DNA from: Hahella sp018986435
Lineage (GTDB): Bacteria; Pseudomonadota; Gammaproteobacteria; Pseudomonadales; Oleiphilaceae
Reading direction: 5' to 3'
NCBI RefSeq assembly: GCF_050749805.1
Contig: NZ_CP192738.1
Location: forward strand, 2,232,001 to 2,296,000
DNA: 64,000 bases
In this document: in pieces, positions 15,890-22,887 of the stretch
How positions within the stretch are numbered: the first letter of the stretch is position 1
Layout: each line of letters starts with the position of its first letter
Made by a program: the position numbers and the translations under genes
The notes under the pieces: generated by a model
What the model was told of the DNA's origin: nothing
The model's input: the letters and a program-made list of their open reading frames with translations, nothing else
Database searches by the model: none

Positions 15890-17293
15890 GTGTTGAAGAT
15901 ATACAGTAGCCTTTCTCAGCAAAAAGAAGAGTTTAAACCCATTCAGGCCGGTAAGGTCGGTATCTACGTTTGCGGAATGACTGTATATGACTACTGTCAC
16001 CTTGGGCATGCCCGGGTCCTGGTGTGTTTTGACATAATTACCCGTTATCTGCGCGCGAAAGGTTACGACGTCAATTATGTGCGCAACATTACTGACGTTG
16101 ATGACAAGATTCTGAATCGGGCGCGTGATAACGGGGAGTCTGTTGATGCGCTGACGGCTCGTTTTATCGACGCCATGCATGAAGATGAGCGCGCGTTAGG
16201 CGTGCTGTCTCCTTCTGCGGAGCCTCGTGCGACGGGGCACATTGGTGAAATTATCGCTATGATTCAGCGGTTAATGGATAAAGGTTATGCCTACCATGCG
16301 TCCAATGGCGATGTTTACTACGCCGTAGAGCAGTTTGCGGATTACGGTAAGCTCAGCAAGCAGAAGCTGGATGAAATTCGCGCTGGAGCCAGAGTTGAAG
16401 TGGATGCGGAGAAGCGCGGCCCTGCGGATTTTGTGCTGTGGAAGGCGGCGAAGCCGGGCGAGCTTTCATGGAGTTCGCCATGGGGTGAGGGGCGTCCTGG
16501 CTGGCATATTGAGTGCTCTGCAATGTCTACGCAATGCTTGGGCGATACCTTTGATATCCATGGCGGCGGACCGGATCTTAAGTTCCCGCACCATGAAAAC
16601 GAAATAGCGCAGTCGGAAGCCGCTACAGGCTGTAAGTATGTTAATTATTGGATGCATGCAGGGGCTGTAAGGGTTAACAAGGAAAAGATGTCTAAATCAC
16701 TGGGTAACTTTTTCACTATTCGTGAAATTTTGGATAAATACCCGGCTGAAGTGGTGCGTTATTTCCTGGCTTCCAGCCATTATCGTAGTGCGATCGATTA
16801 TTCTGATCTTGCCTTGGAAGAGGCGCGGAGTGGGTTGGAGCGTCTATACAACTCCATTCGTGAACTCTATGGGGAATTGAGTGCTGTTTCAGTGGATGAA
16901 TCTCTGGTTGAGGAGTATCGAGAGCGCTTCCATCAGGCGATGGATGATGACTTCAATACCTCTTCCGCTGTGGCCGTGCTGTTTGATATGGCGAAAGCGG
17001 TGAACGTGGCGAAAAAGGAAGATCGCGTCAAGGCGTTATCGCTGGCGAAAGGCATGATTGATCTGGCTGAGGTGCTTGGTCTGCTTCAAGCTAACCCTGA
17101 ATCGGTGATGCAGGGAGAGAACGAAGAGGTTGGCGGTTTGGGGGTGGCTGAAATTGAAGACTATATTGCTCAGCGCAATGTAGCTCGCGCCAATAAGGAC
17201 TTTGCTGAATCTGACCGCATTAGAGACTTGCTTAAGGATAAGGGCGTACTGCTTAACGACGCGCGTGAGGGTACGACCTGGCAGAGAGCTTAG
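15890..17293 (+). CDS. cysS: Cysteinyl-tRNA synthetase
   Basis: A 467-residue class I synthetase. HLGHARV is the HIGH motif and KMSKSLGNFF the KMSKS motif; the zinc ligands Cys of VCGMTVYD and those of ECSAMS and the HHENE motif are present. The start is a GTG at 15890 followed by TTG; it reproduces the MLKIY N-terminus seen in E. coli. A strong terminator follows. Confidence 0.96.
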   Translation: MLKIYSSLSQQKEEFKPIQAGKVGIYVCGMTVYDYCHLGHARVLVCFDIITRYLRAKGYDVNYVRNITDVDDKILNRARDNGESVDALTARFIDAMHEDERALGVLSPSAEPRATGHIGEIIAMIQRLMDKGYAYHASNGDVYYAVEQFADYGKLSKQKLDEIRAGARVEVDAEKRGPADFVLWKAAKPGELSWSSPWGEGRPGWHIECSAMSTQCLGDTFDIHGGGPDLKFPHHENEIAQSEAATGCKYVNYWMHAGAVRVNKEKMSKSLGNFFTIREILDKYPAEVVRYFLASSHYRSAIDYSDLALEEARSGLERLYNSIRELYGELSAVSVDESLVEEYRERFHQAMDDDFNTSSAVAVLFDMAKAVNVAKKEDRVKALSLAKGMIDLAEVLGLLQANPESVMQGENEEVGGLGVAEIEDYIAQRNVARANKDFAESDRIRDLLKDKGVLLNDAREGTTWQRA

Positions 17294-17311
17294 CTCGGCC
17301 GTTTAAATGTA

Positions 17312-17349
17312 AAAAGCCCCGGTTATTTATGTGAGTAACCGGGGCTTTT
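17312..17349. terminator. Terminator after cysS
   Basis: AAAAGCCCCGGTTA / TAACCGGGGCTTTT with a loop of about ten bases. A-rich and T-rich flanks allow it to work in both directions, also for the convergent folD. Confidence 0.88.
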
Positions 17350-17391
17350 CTCTATATGGAGTCTGCTAAGTGATTGGCTATGAGGTGGGAG

Positions 17392-18276
17392 CTAATCTTT
17401 GTGCAGGTGATTCGCGGCGTAAAGCGTGTTCTCCATGAGGGTGGCGACGGTCATGGGGCCGACGCCTCCAGGTACTGGCGTGATCCAGCTGGCGCGTTCC
17501 GCCGCTTCATCAAATTCGACGTCCCCAACTAGCGCGCCGTCATCTTTACGATTGATGCCTACATCGATCACGATGGCGCCTGGCTTTATCCATTCGCCTT
17601 TTACAATGCCTGGGCGTCCTACTGCGACGACAACGATATCGGACTGGCTCACTTTGGCTGGAAGGTTGACCGTAAAACGGTGAGTAATGGTGACGGTGCA
17701 GCCCGCCAGCAATAGCTCTAATCCCATGGGGCGTCCGACAATATTAGACGCTCCGACCACCAAAGCATCTTTGCCTCGCAGTTCAACGCCGGTGCGGGCC
17801 AGTAGCGTCATAATGCCTTTAGGGGTGCAGGGGCGTAGCACGGGCATGCGCTGCGCCAGTCGGCCCAGATTGTAAGGGTGAAAGCCGTCGACGTCTTTGT
17901 CTGGCTTGATGCGCTCTAATATATTGTCCGCATCCATATGCGCAGGGAGGGGCAATTGGACGAGGATGCCATCTATGGCGTTATCTTCGTTAAGAGTGTC
18001 GATTAGATTGAGTAGCTCCTGCTCCGTCGTGCTCTCGTCCAAGGTGTATTTTTGAGAGAGAAAGCCGACTTCTTCGCAAGCCTTGGTTTTGTTCTTCACA
18101 TAAACTTGGGAGGCGGGATCCTCTCCCACCAATACAACGGCGAGACCGGGTGGGCGCAAGCCGCTGTCGATGCGGGCTTTTACGCCTTCCGCAACATTTT
18201 TGCGAACGTCCGCGGCGACCTGCTTGCCGTCGATCAGCCTAGCGTGATGGTTGTTCTGGGCGTGAGTCATAGTCAT
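17392..18276 (-). CDS. folD: Methylenetetrahydrofolate dehydrogenase / cyclohydrolase
   Basis: A bifunctional enzyme of one-carbon metabolism, 294 residues from the start chosen. The catalytic Lys lies in KNKTKACEEVGF, followed by DGILVQLPLP, the Rossmann segment VVGASNIVGRP and the C-terminal PVPGGVGPMT. The frame extends to 18303, but the nine extra residues are not typical; a Met two codons downstream is also possible. No clear Shine-Dalgarno sequence settles the start. Confidence 0.92.
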   Translation of the reverse strand: MTMTHAQNNHHARLIDGKQVAADVRKNVAEGVKARIDSGLRPPGLAVVLVGEDPASQVYVKNKTKACEEVGFLSQKYTLDESTTEQELLNLIDTLNEDNAIDGILVQLPLPAHMDADNILERIKPDKDVDGFHPYNLGRLAQRMPVLRPCTPKGIMTLLARTGVELRGKDALVVGASNIVGRPMGLELLLAGCTVTITHRFTVNLPAKVSQSDIVVVAVGRPGIVKGEWIKPGAIVIDVGINRKDDGALVGDVEFDEAAERASWITPVPGGVGPMTVATLMENTLYAANHLHKD

Positions 18277-18546
18277 GGCCAACTGATGGGAATAGGGGCC
18301 CACATTTTACTGAAATGGCGCTATAGCTCAATTGTTTAATGTAATGCTAAAGGCTGGTTTGGGCGGTCTTGATTGATGGTTTGAGTTTAGCGGGCGGGCG
18401 CTTCATATTAGGAGGGTGTAAGTAAGTGGTTGGTGGCGGTGTCATGTTGAGGTGGGGATGCTTCTCTCATCTATATGTATATATGTGGAGGCAAACCGCT
18501 TAATGGGCCGTGTTTGAAAATATTTTAAGTATTTTCAAATTGATGG
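18277..18546. other. Intergenic region between folD and the tRNA operon
   Basis: No gene is seen. A perfect 10-bp inverted repeat (TTTGAAAATA / TATTTTCAAA, 18513-18539, loop of seven) sits just upstream of the tRNA promoter -35 box, in the position of an A+T-rich UP element or factor-binding site. Confidence 0.5.
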
Positions 18547-18575
18547 TTGACGATGGTGGGTTCCGCGAGTAATAT
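18547..18575 (+). promoter_or_regulatory. Promoter of the tRNA operon
   Basis: TTGACG (18547-18552), 17-base spacer, TAATAT (18570-18575), then a GC-rich discriminator (TCGCGCC) as is usual for stable-RNA promoters under stringent control. The first tRNA begins 41 bases after the -10 box. Confidence 0.7.
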
Positions 18576-18615
18576 TCGCGCCAGCTTTCGCTGAGACGCC
18601 TGGTCTCACTAAGAG

Positions 18616-18692
18616 CGGGGTATAGCGCAGTCTGGTAGCGCGCCTGCTTTGGGAGCAGGATGTCGGGAGTTCGAATCTCTCTACCCCGACCA
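18616..18692 (+). tRNA. tRNA-Pro (anticodon TGG)
   Basis: A 77-base cloverleaf. The acceptor CGGGGTA pairs with TACCCCG, the anticodon stem CCTGC/GCAGG holds the loop TTTGGGA, and the T-loop TTCGAAT and encoded CCA are present. First of four tRNAs. Confidence 0.97.
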
Positions 18693-18752
18693 CTTTATTC
18701 GGTGAGTAATCACGGTTTGAAGTGGTAGTTCGCAAGGATTCGCGAATATAGA

Positions 18753-18829
18753 GCGCCCGTAGCTCAACCGGATAGAGCATCGGCCTTCTAAGCCGAGGGT
18801 TGCAGGTTCGAGTCCTGCCGGGCGCGCCA
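18753..18829 (+). tRNA. tRNA-Arg (anticodon TCT)
   Basis: A 77-base cloverleaf. Acceptor GCGCCCG/CGGGCGC, anticodon stem TCGGC/GCCGA with loop CTTCTAA, T-loop TTCGAGT, discriminator G and encoded CCA. Confidence 0.97.
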
Positions 18830-18868
18830 TGCTTTAAGGTGGTGGCCTTAGGTAGCGAAGCATTTGTG

Positions 18869-18944
18869 GTGGACGTAGCTCAGTCGGTAGAGCTCAGGAT
18901 TGTGATTCCTGCGGTCGAGGGTTCGATCCCCTTCGTCCACCCCA
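18869..18944 (+). tRNA. tRNA-His (anticodon GTG)
   Basis: A 76-base cloverleaf. Acceptor GTGGACG/CGTCCAC, anticodon stem CAGGA/TCCTG with loop TTGTGAT. The base before the acceptor is G (18868), which pairs with the discriminator C and forms the histidine-specific extra G-1. CCA is encoded. Confidence 0.97.
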
Positions 18945-19012
18945 TTCCTCTCAAGCTTTAGGGCTTGTTAAAAAGTTTTGATGTATTTTGCAGCAAAACT
19001 ACCTCTTATAGT

Positions 19013-19097
19013 GCGAAAGTGGCGGAACTGGTAGACGCGCTGGATTTAGGTTCCAGTATCGAAAGATGTGAGAGTTCGAGTCTCTCCTTTCGCACCA
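19013..19097 (+). tRNA. tRNA-Leu (anticodon TAG)
   Basis: An 85-base type II tRNA with a long variable arm. Acceptor GCGAAAG/CTTTCGC, anticodon stem CTGGA/TCCAG with loop TTTAGGT, encoded CCA. Last of the operon; no clear terminator before tig. Confidence 0.97.
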
Positions 19098-19142
19098 TGT
19101 TGATTTTTAATAATTGCGAAGCTCCTTGTTTGTATTCTCTAC

Positions 19143-19171
19143 TTGCTAAAGCAGTCGGGGCTCCGTAATAT
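19143..19171 (+). promoter_or_regulatory. Candidate tig promoter
   Basis: TTGCTA (19143-19148) and TAATAT (19166-19171) with a 17-base spacer, about 40 bases before the tig start codon. Each box matches at four of six positions. Confidence 0.45.
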
Positions 19172-19215
19172 TTGCCTCCACTTTTTTAAGTTGCGTATCA
19201 GAATCGAGGATTATC

Positions 19216-20565
19216 ATGCAAGTTTCGCTAGAGTCGACCTCTTCTATCGAGCGTCGAATGACAATTGGTGTGCCGGCAACTCAAGTTAACTCGGAAGTAG
19301 AGAAGCGTTTGCAGAAAACTGCTCGTACTGTCCGCATGAATGGTTTCCGTCCCGGCAAGGTACCGATGAGCGTGGTCAAAAAGCGCTATGGAGAGGGCGT
19401 GCGCCAGGAAGTTATCGGCGAAATGATGCGCGACGCTTATGTTGAGGCGCTTCAGAAAGAAGACCTGAACCCCGCTGGCTACCCCAAATTTGAACCCAAG
19501 AAAATCGAAGACGGCGAAGACTTGGAGTTTATCGCTACATTCGAAATCTATCCTGAAGTAGCTATTGGCGACCTTTCCTCTATCAGTGTTGAAAAAGAAG
19601 ACTTTGAAATTGTAGATGCCGATGTTGATACCATGATCGACAAGCTGCGTCAGCAATCTTCTGTATGGAAAGATAGCGAAGATGCGGCTGCTGACGGCGA
19701 CCGTCTGACCATCGACTTCAAAGGCATGATTGATGGTGAAGCATTTGAAGGCGGTTCCGCAGAAAATGCACAGATCGTTATCGGCTCCAAGCGCATGATT
19801 CCAGGCTTTGAAGACGGTTTGGTGGGCTTAAAGGCTGGCGATGAAAAAACGCTGGATCTGACTTTTCCTGAAGATTATCACGCTGAAAACCTGAAGGGTA
19901 AACCTGCTCAGTTTGAAGTGAAAGTGAGCAAGGTTGAGCGTTCTGAGCTGCCTGAAATCAATGATGAATTCTTTGCGCAGTACGGAGTGCAGGAAGGCGG
20001 AGAAGAGGCTTTCAAAGTTGAAATTCGCAAGAATATGGAGCGTGAAGCAAAATTTGCAATCGCAAATAAAGTGAAGCAGCAAGTGGTTGATCAGTTGCTA
20101 GGCTTGAGCGAATTTGATGTACCTTCTGCTCTGGTTGACTCTGAAGTTAACAGAATGCGCGAAGATGCTGCCCAGCGTTTCGGCGGCGGTCAAATGAAGG
20201 CTTCGCAATTGCCTGCGGAACTGTTTAAGGATCAAGCGGTCAAACGTGTTAAGACCGGCTTGATTTTCGCTCAAGTGGTTAAAGATAACGGCCTTGAGGC
20301 GTCTGAAGAGCAGATCGAAGCGAAAATTCGTGAGCTGGCGTCTAGCTATCAAGAGCCTGAGCAAGTGGTTAGCTGGTATATGAGCAACCCAGAGCAGAAG
20401 GCTCAAATGCAGTCTGTAGTTCTGGAGGATGTAGTGGTTGACTTCGTGGCTGATAAAGCGAAGATCGAGACTAAGTCCGTATCATATGAGGACGCGGTCA
20501 AGCCGAGAACAGCTCCTGCTGCGGAAGCTGATCAGGCGGAAGAAGCTGAGCAAAGCGCGGAATAA
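19216..20565 (+). CDS. tig: Trigger factor
   Basis: A 449-residue ribosome-bound chaperone. The N-terminal ribosome-binding domain has the signature GFRPGKVP at residues 44-51, followed by an FKBP-like isomerase domain (about 150-245) and the helical C-terminal arms. A GAGG Shine-Dalgarno element precedes the ATG. The C-terminal tail is rich in Ala and Glu, as is common. The order tig-clpP-clpX-lon is conserved across gammaproteobacteria. Confidence 0.97.
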   Translation: MQVSLESTSSIERRMTIGVPATQVNSEVEKRLQKTARTVRMNGFRPGKVPMSVVKKRYGEGVRQEVIGEMMRDAYVEALQKEDLNPAGYPKFEPKKIEDGEDLEFIATFEIYPEVAIGDLSSISVEKEDFEIVDADVDTMIDKLRQQSSVWKDSEDAAADGDRLTIDFKGMIDGEAFEGGSAENAQIVIGSKRMIPGFEDGLVGLKAGDEKTLDLTFPEDYHAENLKGKPAQFEVKVSKVERSELPEINDEFFAQYGVQEGGEEAFKVEIRKNMEREAKFAIANKVKQQVVDQLLGLSEFDVPSALVDSEVNRMREDAAQRFGGGQMKASQLPAELFKDQAVKRVKTGLIFAQVVKDNGLEASEEQIEAKIRELASSYQEPEQVVSWYMSNPEQKAQMQSVVLEDVVVDFVADKAKIETKSVSYEDAVKPRTAPAAEADQAEEAEQSAE

Positions 20566-20610
20566 AAAACGCGGTCTTGCGCTAAAAAAGCCAGCAAATT
20601 AAGCTAGAAT

Positions 20611-20647
20611 GACAAACAGCCGGTAACGTCCGGCTGTTTGTCTTTTA
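20611..20647 (+). terminator. Strong hairpin between tig and clpP
   Basis: A perfect 12-bp stem (ACAAACAGCCGG / CCGGCTGTTTGT) with a short loop is followed by TCTTTT. It looks like the tig terminator, but it ends only about 27 bases before the clpP start codon, so any clpP message made upstream must read through it. Confidence 0.8.
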
Positions 20648-20673
20648 TAGATAGCAATGGAGTTCTGATAAAA

Positions 20674-21315
20674 ATGGCTCGCGACGACAACGCAACGATG
20701 ATGAATAAATTAGAAATAGCCAATGCTCTGGTGCCCATGGTGGTTGAGCAAACCGCGCGTGGCGAAAGATCCTACGATATATACTCAAGGCTGTTGAAAG
20801 AGCGGATCATTTTTCTGGTCGGCCAGGTTGAAGACCATATGGCTAATCTGGTGGTGGCGCAGTTGTTGTTCCTGGAGTCAGAGAACCCGGACAAAGATAT
20901 TCATCTCTACATCAATTCTCCTGGTGGCTCCGTGACCGCGGGGCTGTCAATTTACGACACCATGCAATTTATCAAACCTGACGTCTCTACAATGTGTATC
21001 GGGCAGGCGGCAAGTATGGGTGCGTTACTATTAAGCGGCGGCGCTGCTGGAAAGCGCTACTGTCTGCCACACTCTCGCGTGATGATTCACCAGCCATTGT
21101 TGGGCGGTCTGCAGGGGCAGGCTTCCGATATAGAGATACATGCGAAGGAAATCCTGTTGTTGCGCGAGAAGCTGAACAACATTCTCTCTAAGCACACAGG
21201 GCAAGACATTGAGACCATCGCTCGCGATACCGACCGCGATAAATTTATGGACGCTGAGATGGCTAAAAATTATGGCTTGATAGACTCTGTGCTTGATAAA
21301 CGGGTAGTTGGTTAG
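20674..21315 (+). CDS. clpP: ClpP protease subunit
   Basis: A 213-residue serine peptidase that forms a tetradecameric chamber with ClpX or ClpA. The triad is Ser114 (GQAASMG), His139 (MIHQP) and Asp189 (TDRD). The frame opens at 20638, inside the terminator hairpin, so the ATG at 20674 is the sensible start. The clpX gene follows after 77 bases. Confidence 0.96.
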
Positions 21316-21392
21316 CATACTTGGTGTATGGTAAATACGTAAGACTAACTAAACCCGTCTTGCATATATTGAATTAATTTAGGGGTAGTTTG

Positions 21393-22676
21393 ATGGCTGA
21401 TGAAAGAAGCGGAAAGGGCGAAGACAGCGGCAAGTTGCTGTATTGCTCCTTTTGCGGGAAAAGCCAACATGAGGTTCGCAAGCTGATCGCCGGTCCGTCT
21501 GTATTTATTTGCGATGAGTGCGTTGATCTGTGCAACGACATTATCCGCGAAGAGATTCAGGAAGCGACCACCAGTGACAGCAGCGACAGGTTGCCCACAC
21601 CTCACGAAATCAAGGAAACGTTGGATGACTATGTAATCGGTCAGACCCGAGCCAAACTTGCGTTGGCTGTTGCGGTTTACAACCATTACAAGCGTCTGCG
21701 TTACGAAGACAAAAAAGGTGAAGTCGAACTAGGCAAGAGTAATATTTTGCTGATTGGACCCACCGGTAGCGGTAAGACTTTGCTGGCTGAAACGCTGGCG
21801 AGATTGCTGAACGTACCGTTCACCATTGCCGACGCTACCACATTGACGGAAGCCGGCTATGTCGGCGAAGACGTTGAGAATATCATTCAGAAGCTGTTGC
21901 AGAAGTGTGACTATGACGTCGAGAAGGCGCAGAAGGGTATCGTATATATTGACGAGATCGATAAGATTTCACGTAAATCCGATAATCCTTCTATAACGCG
22001 CGATGTATCTGGCGAAGGTGTTCAGCAGGCGCTGTTGAAGCTGATTGAAGGCACTGTCGCCTCTGTGCCGCCTCAGGGTGGGCGTAAGCATCCGCAGCAA
22101 GAATTTCTGCAAGTTGATACTTCGAATATTCTGTTTATATGCGGTGGCGCATTCGCTGGTCTGGAAAAGATTATTCGAGATCGCGCAGAGAAGGGCAGCA
22201 TCGGCTTCTCGGCGGTAGTGAAGAGCCAGATTAGCTCTAAATCTGTTGGCGAGACGTTAAAAGACGTAGAGACCGAGGACTTGATCAAATTTGGTTTGAT
22301 TCCCGAGTTTGTTGGTCGTTTGCCTGTCATCGCTACCTTGGATGAGCTGGATGAAGCGGCGTTGATTCAGATTCTGACTCAACCGCGTAACGCCTTGACC
22401 AAGCAATATTCTAAGCTGTTTGAAATGGAAAGCGTTGAAGTGGACTTCCGTGAAGACGCCTTGCACTCTATCGCCAAGAAAGCCATGGAGCGTAAAACCG
22501 GCGCGAGAGGGCTACGCTCTATACTTGAGCAAGTTCTCCTGAAGACCATGTATGACATTCCTTCAGAGCAGGATGTTTGCAAGGTTGTCATCGACGAGGG
22601 CGTTATCGCCGGCGAGTCCGAACCAATCAAAATCTACAAAAACAGCGAACAGGCTAAATTGGCTGCTGACGAGTAG
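21393..22676 (+). CDS. clpX: ClpX unfoldase, ATPase subunit
   Basis: A 427-residue AAA+ unfoldase. The N-terminal zinc domain has four Cys (18, 21, 40, 43: CSFC and CDEC), the Walker A is GPTGSGKT, Walker B IVYIDEIDKI, and the sensor 2 region GARGLRS is near the C-terminus. The ATG at 21393 has AGGGG upstream; the TTG just before it is unlikely. It delivers substrates to ClpP. Confidence 0.97.
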   Translation: MADERSGKGEDSGKLLYCSFCGKSQHEVRKLIAGPSVFICDECVDLCNDIIREEIQEATTSDSSDRLPTPHEIKETLDDYVIGQTRAKLALAVAVYNHYKRLRYEDKKGEVELGKSNILLIGPTGSGKTLLAETLARLLNVPFTIADATTLTEAGYVGEDVENIIQKLLQKCDYDVEKAQKGIVYIDEIDKISRKSDNPSITRDVSGEGVQQALLKLIEGTVASVPPQGGRKHPQQEFLQVDTSNILFICGGAFAGLEKIIRDRAEKGSIGFSAVVKSQISSKSVGETLKDVETEDLIKFGLIPEFVGRLPVIATLDELDEAALIQILTQPRNALTKQYSKLFEMESVEVDFREDALHSIAKKAMERKTGARGLRSILEQVLLKTMYDIPSEQDVCKVVIDEGVIAGESEPIKIYKNSEQAKLAADE

Positions 22677-22726
22677 CATCTATCGCGGTAATGGTTAAAT
22701 TACCGCCTGTTTTTGAAGGTTTTTGT

Positions 22727-22757
22727 AAAAAAAGGGGCTTTAAGCCCCTTTTTTCTA
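22727..22757. terminator. Terminator after clpX
   Basis: AAAAAAAGGGGCTT / AAGCCCCTTTTTT, a compact stem with A- and T-rich flanks. It separates clpPX from lon, which must have its own promoter. Confidence 0.9.
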
Positions 22758-22786
22758 AAATATTCCTATCTTGTAATCATCCTACA

Positions 22787-22813
22787 TTTGTATTTTGCGG
22801 CCATTGTCCCCAT
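22787..22813 (+). promoter_or_regulatory. Candidate sigma32 heat-shock promoter of lon
   Basis: TTTGTA (22787-22792) and CCCCAT (22808-22813) are 15 bases apart, close to the sigma32 pattern CTTGAA-N13-17-CCCCAT. It lies 75 bases before the lon start codon, directly after the clpX terminator. The -10 element is a full match; the -35 element differs at two positions. Confidence 0.5.
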
Positions 22814-22887
22814 CATCTATATCAAGTGAAAGATAGTGACCAGCATACGGCGCGAGTAAGAAGCGCCATCAAGTTCTGAGGTGTTAT

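Noticed and set aside
18535..18780. 81-codon minus-strand ORF over two tRNA genes
   Set aside because: It overlaps tRNA-Pro, the start of tRNA-Arg and the promoter; it is a chance ORF.
22691..22879. 62-codon ORF between clpX and lon
   Set aside because: It runs through the clpX terminator and the lon promoter region.
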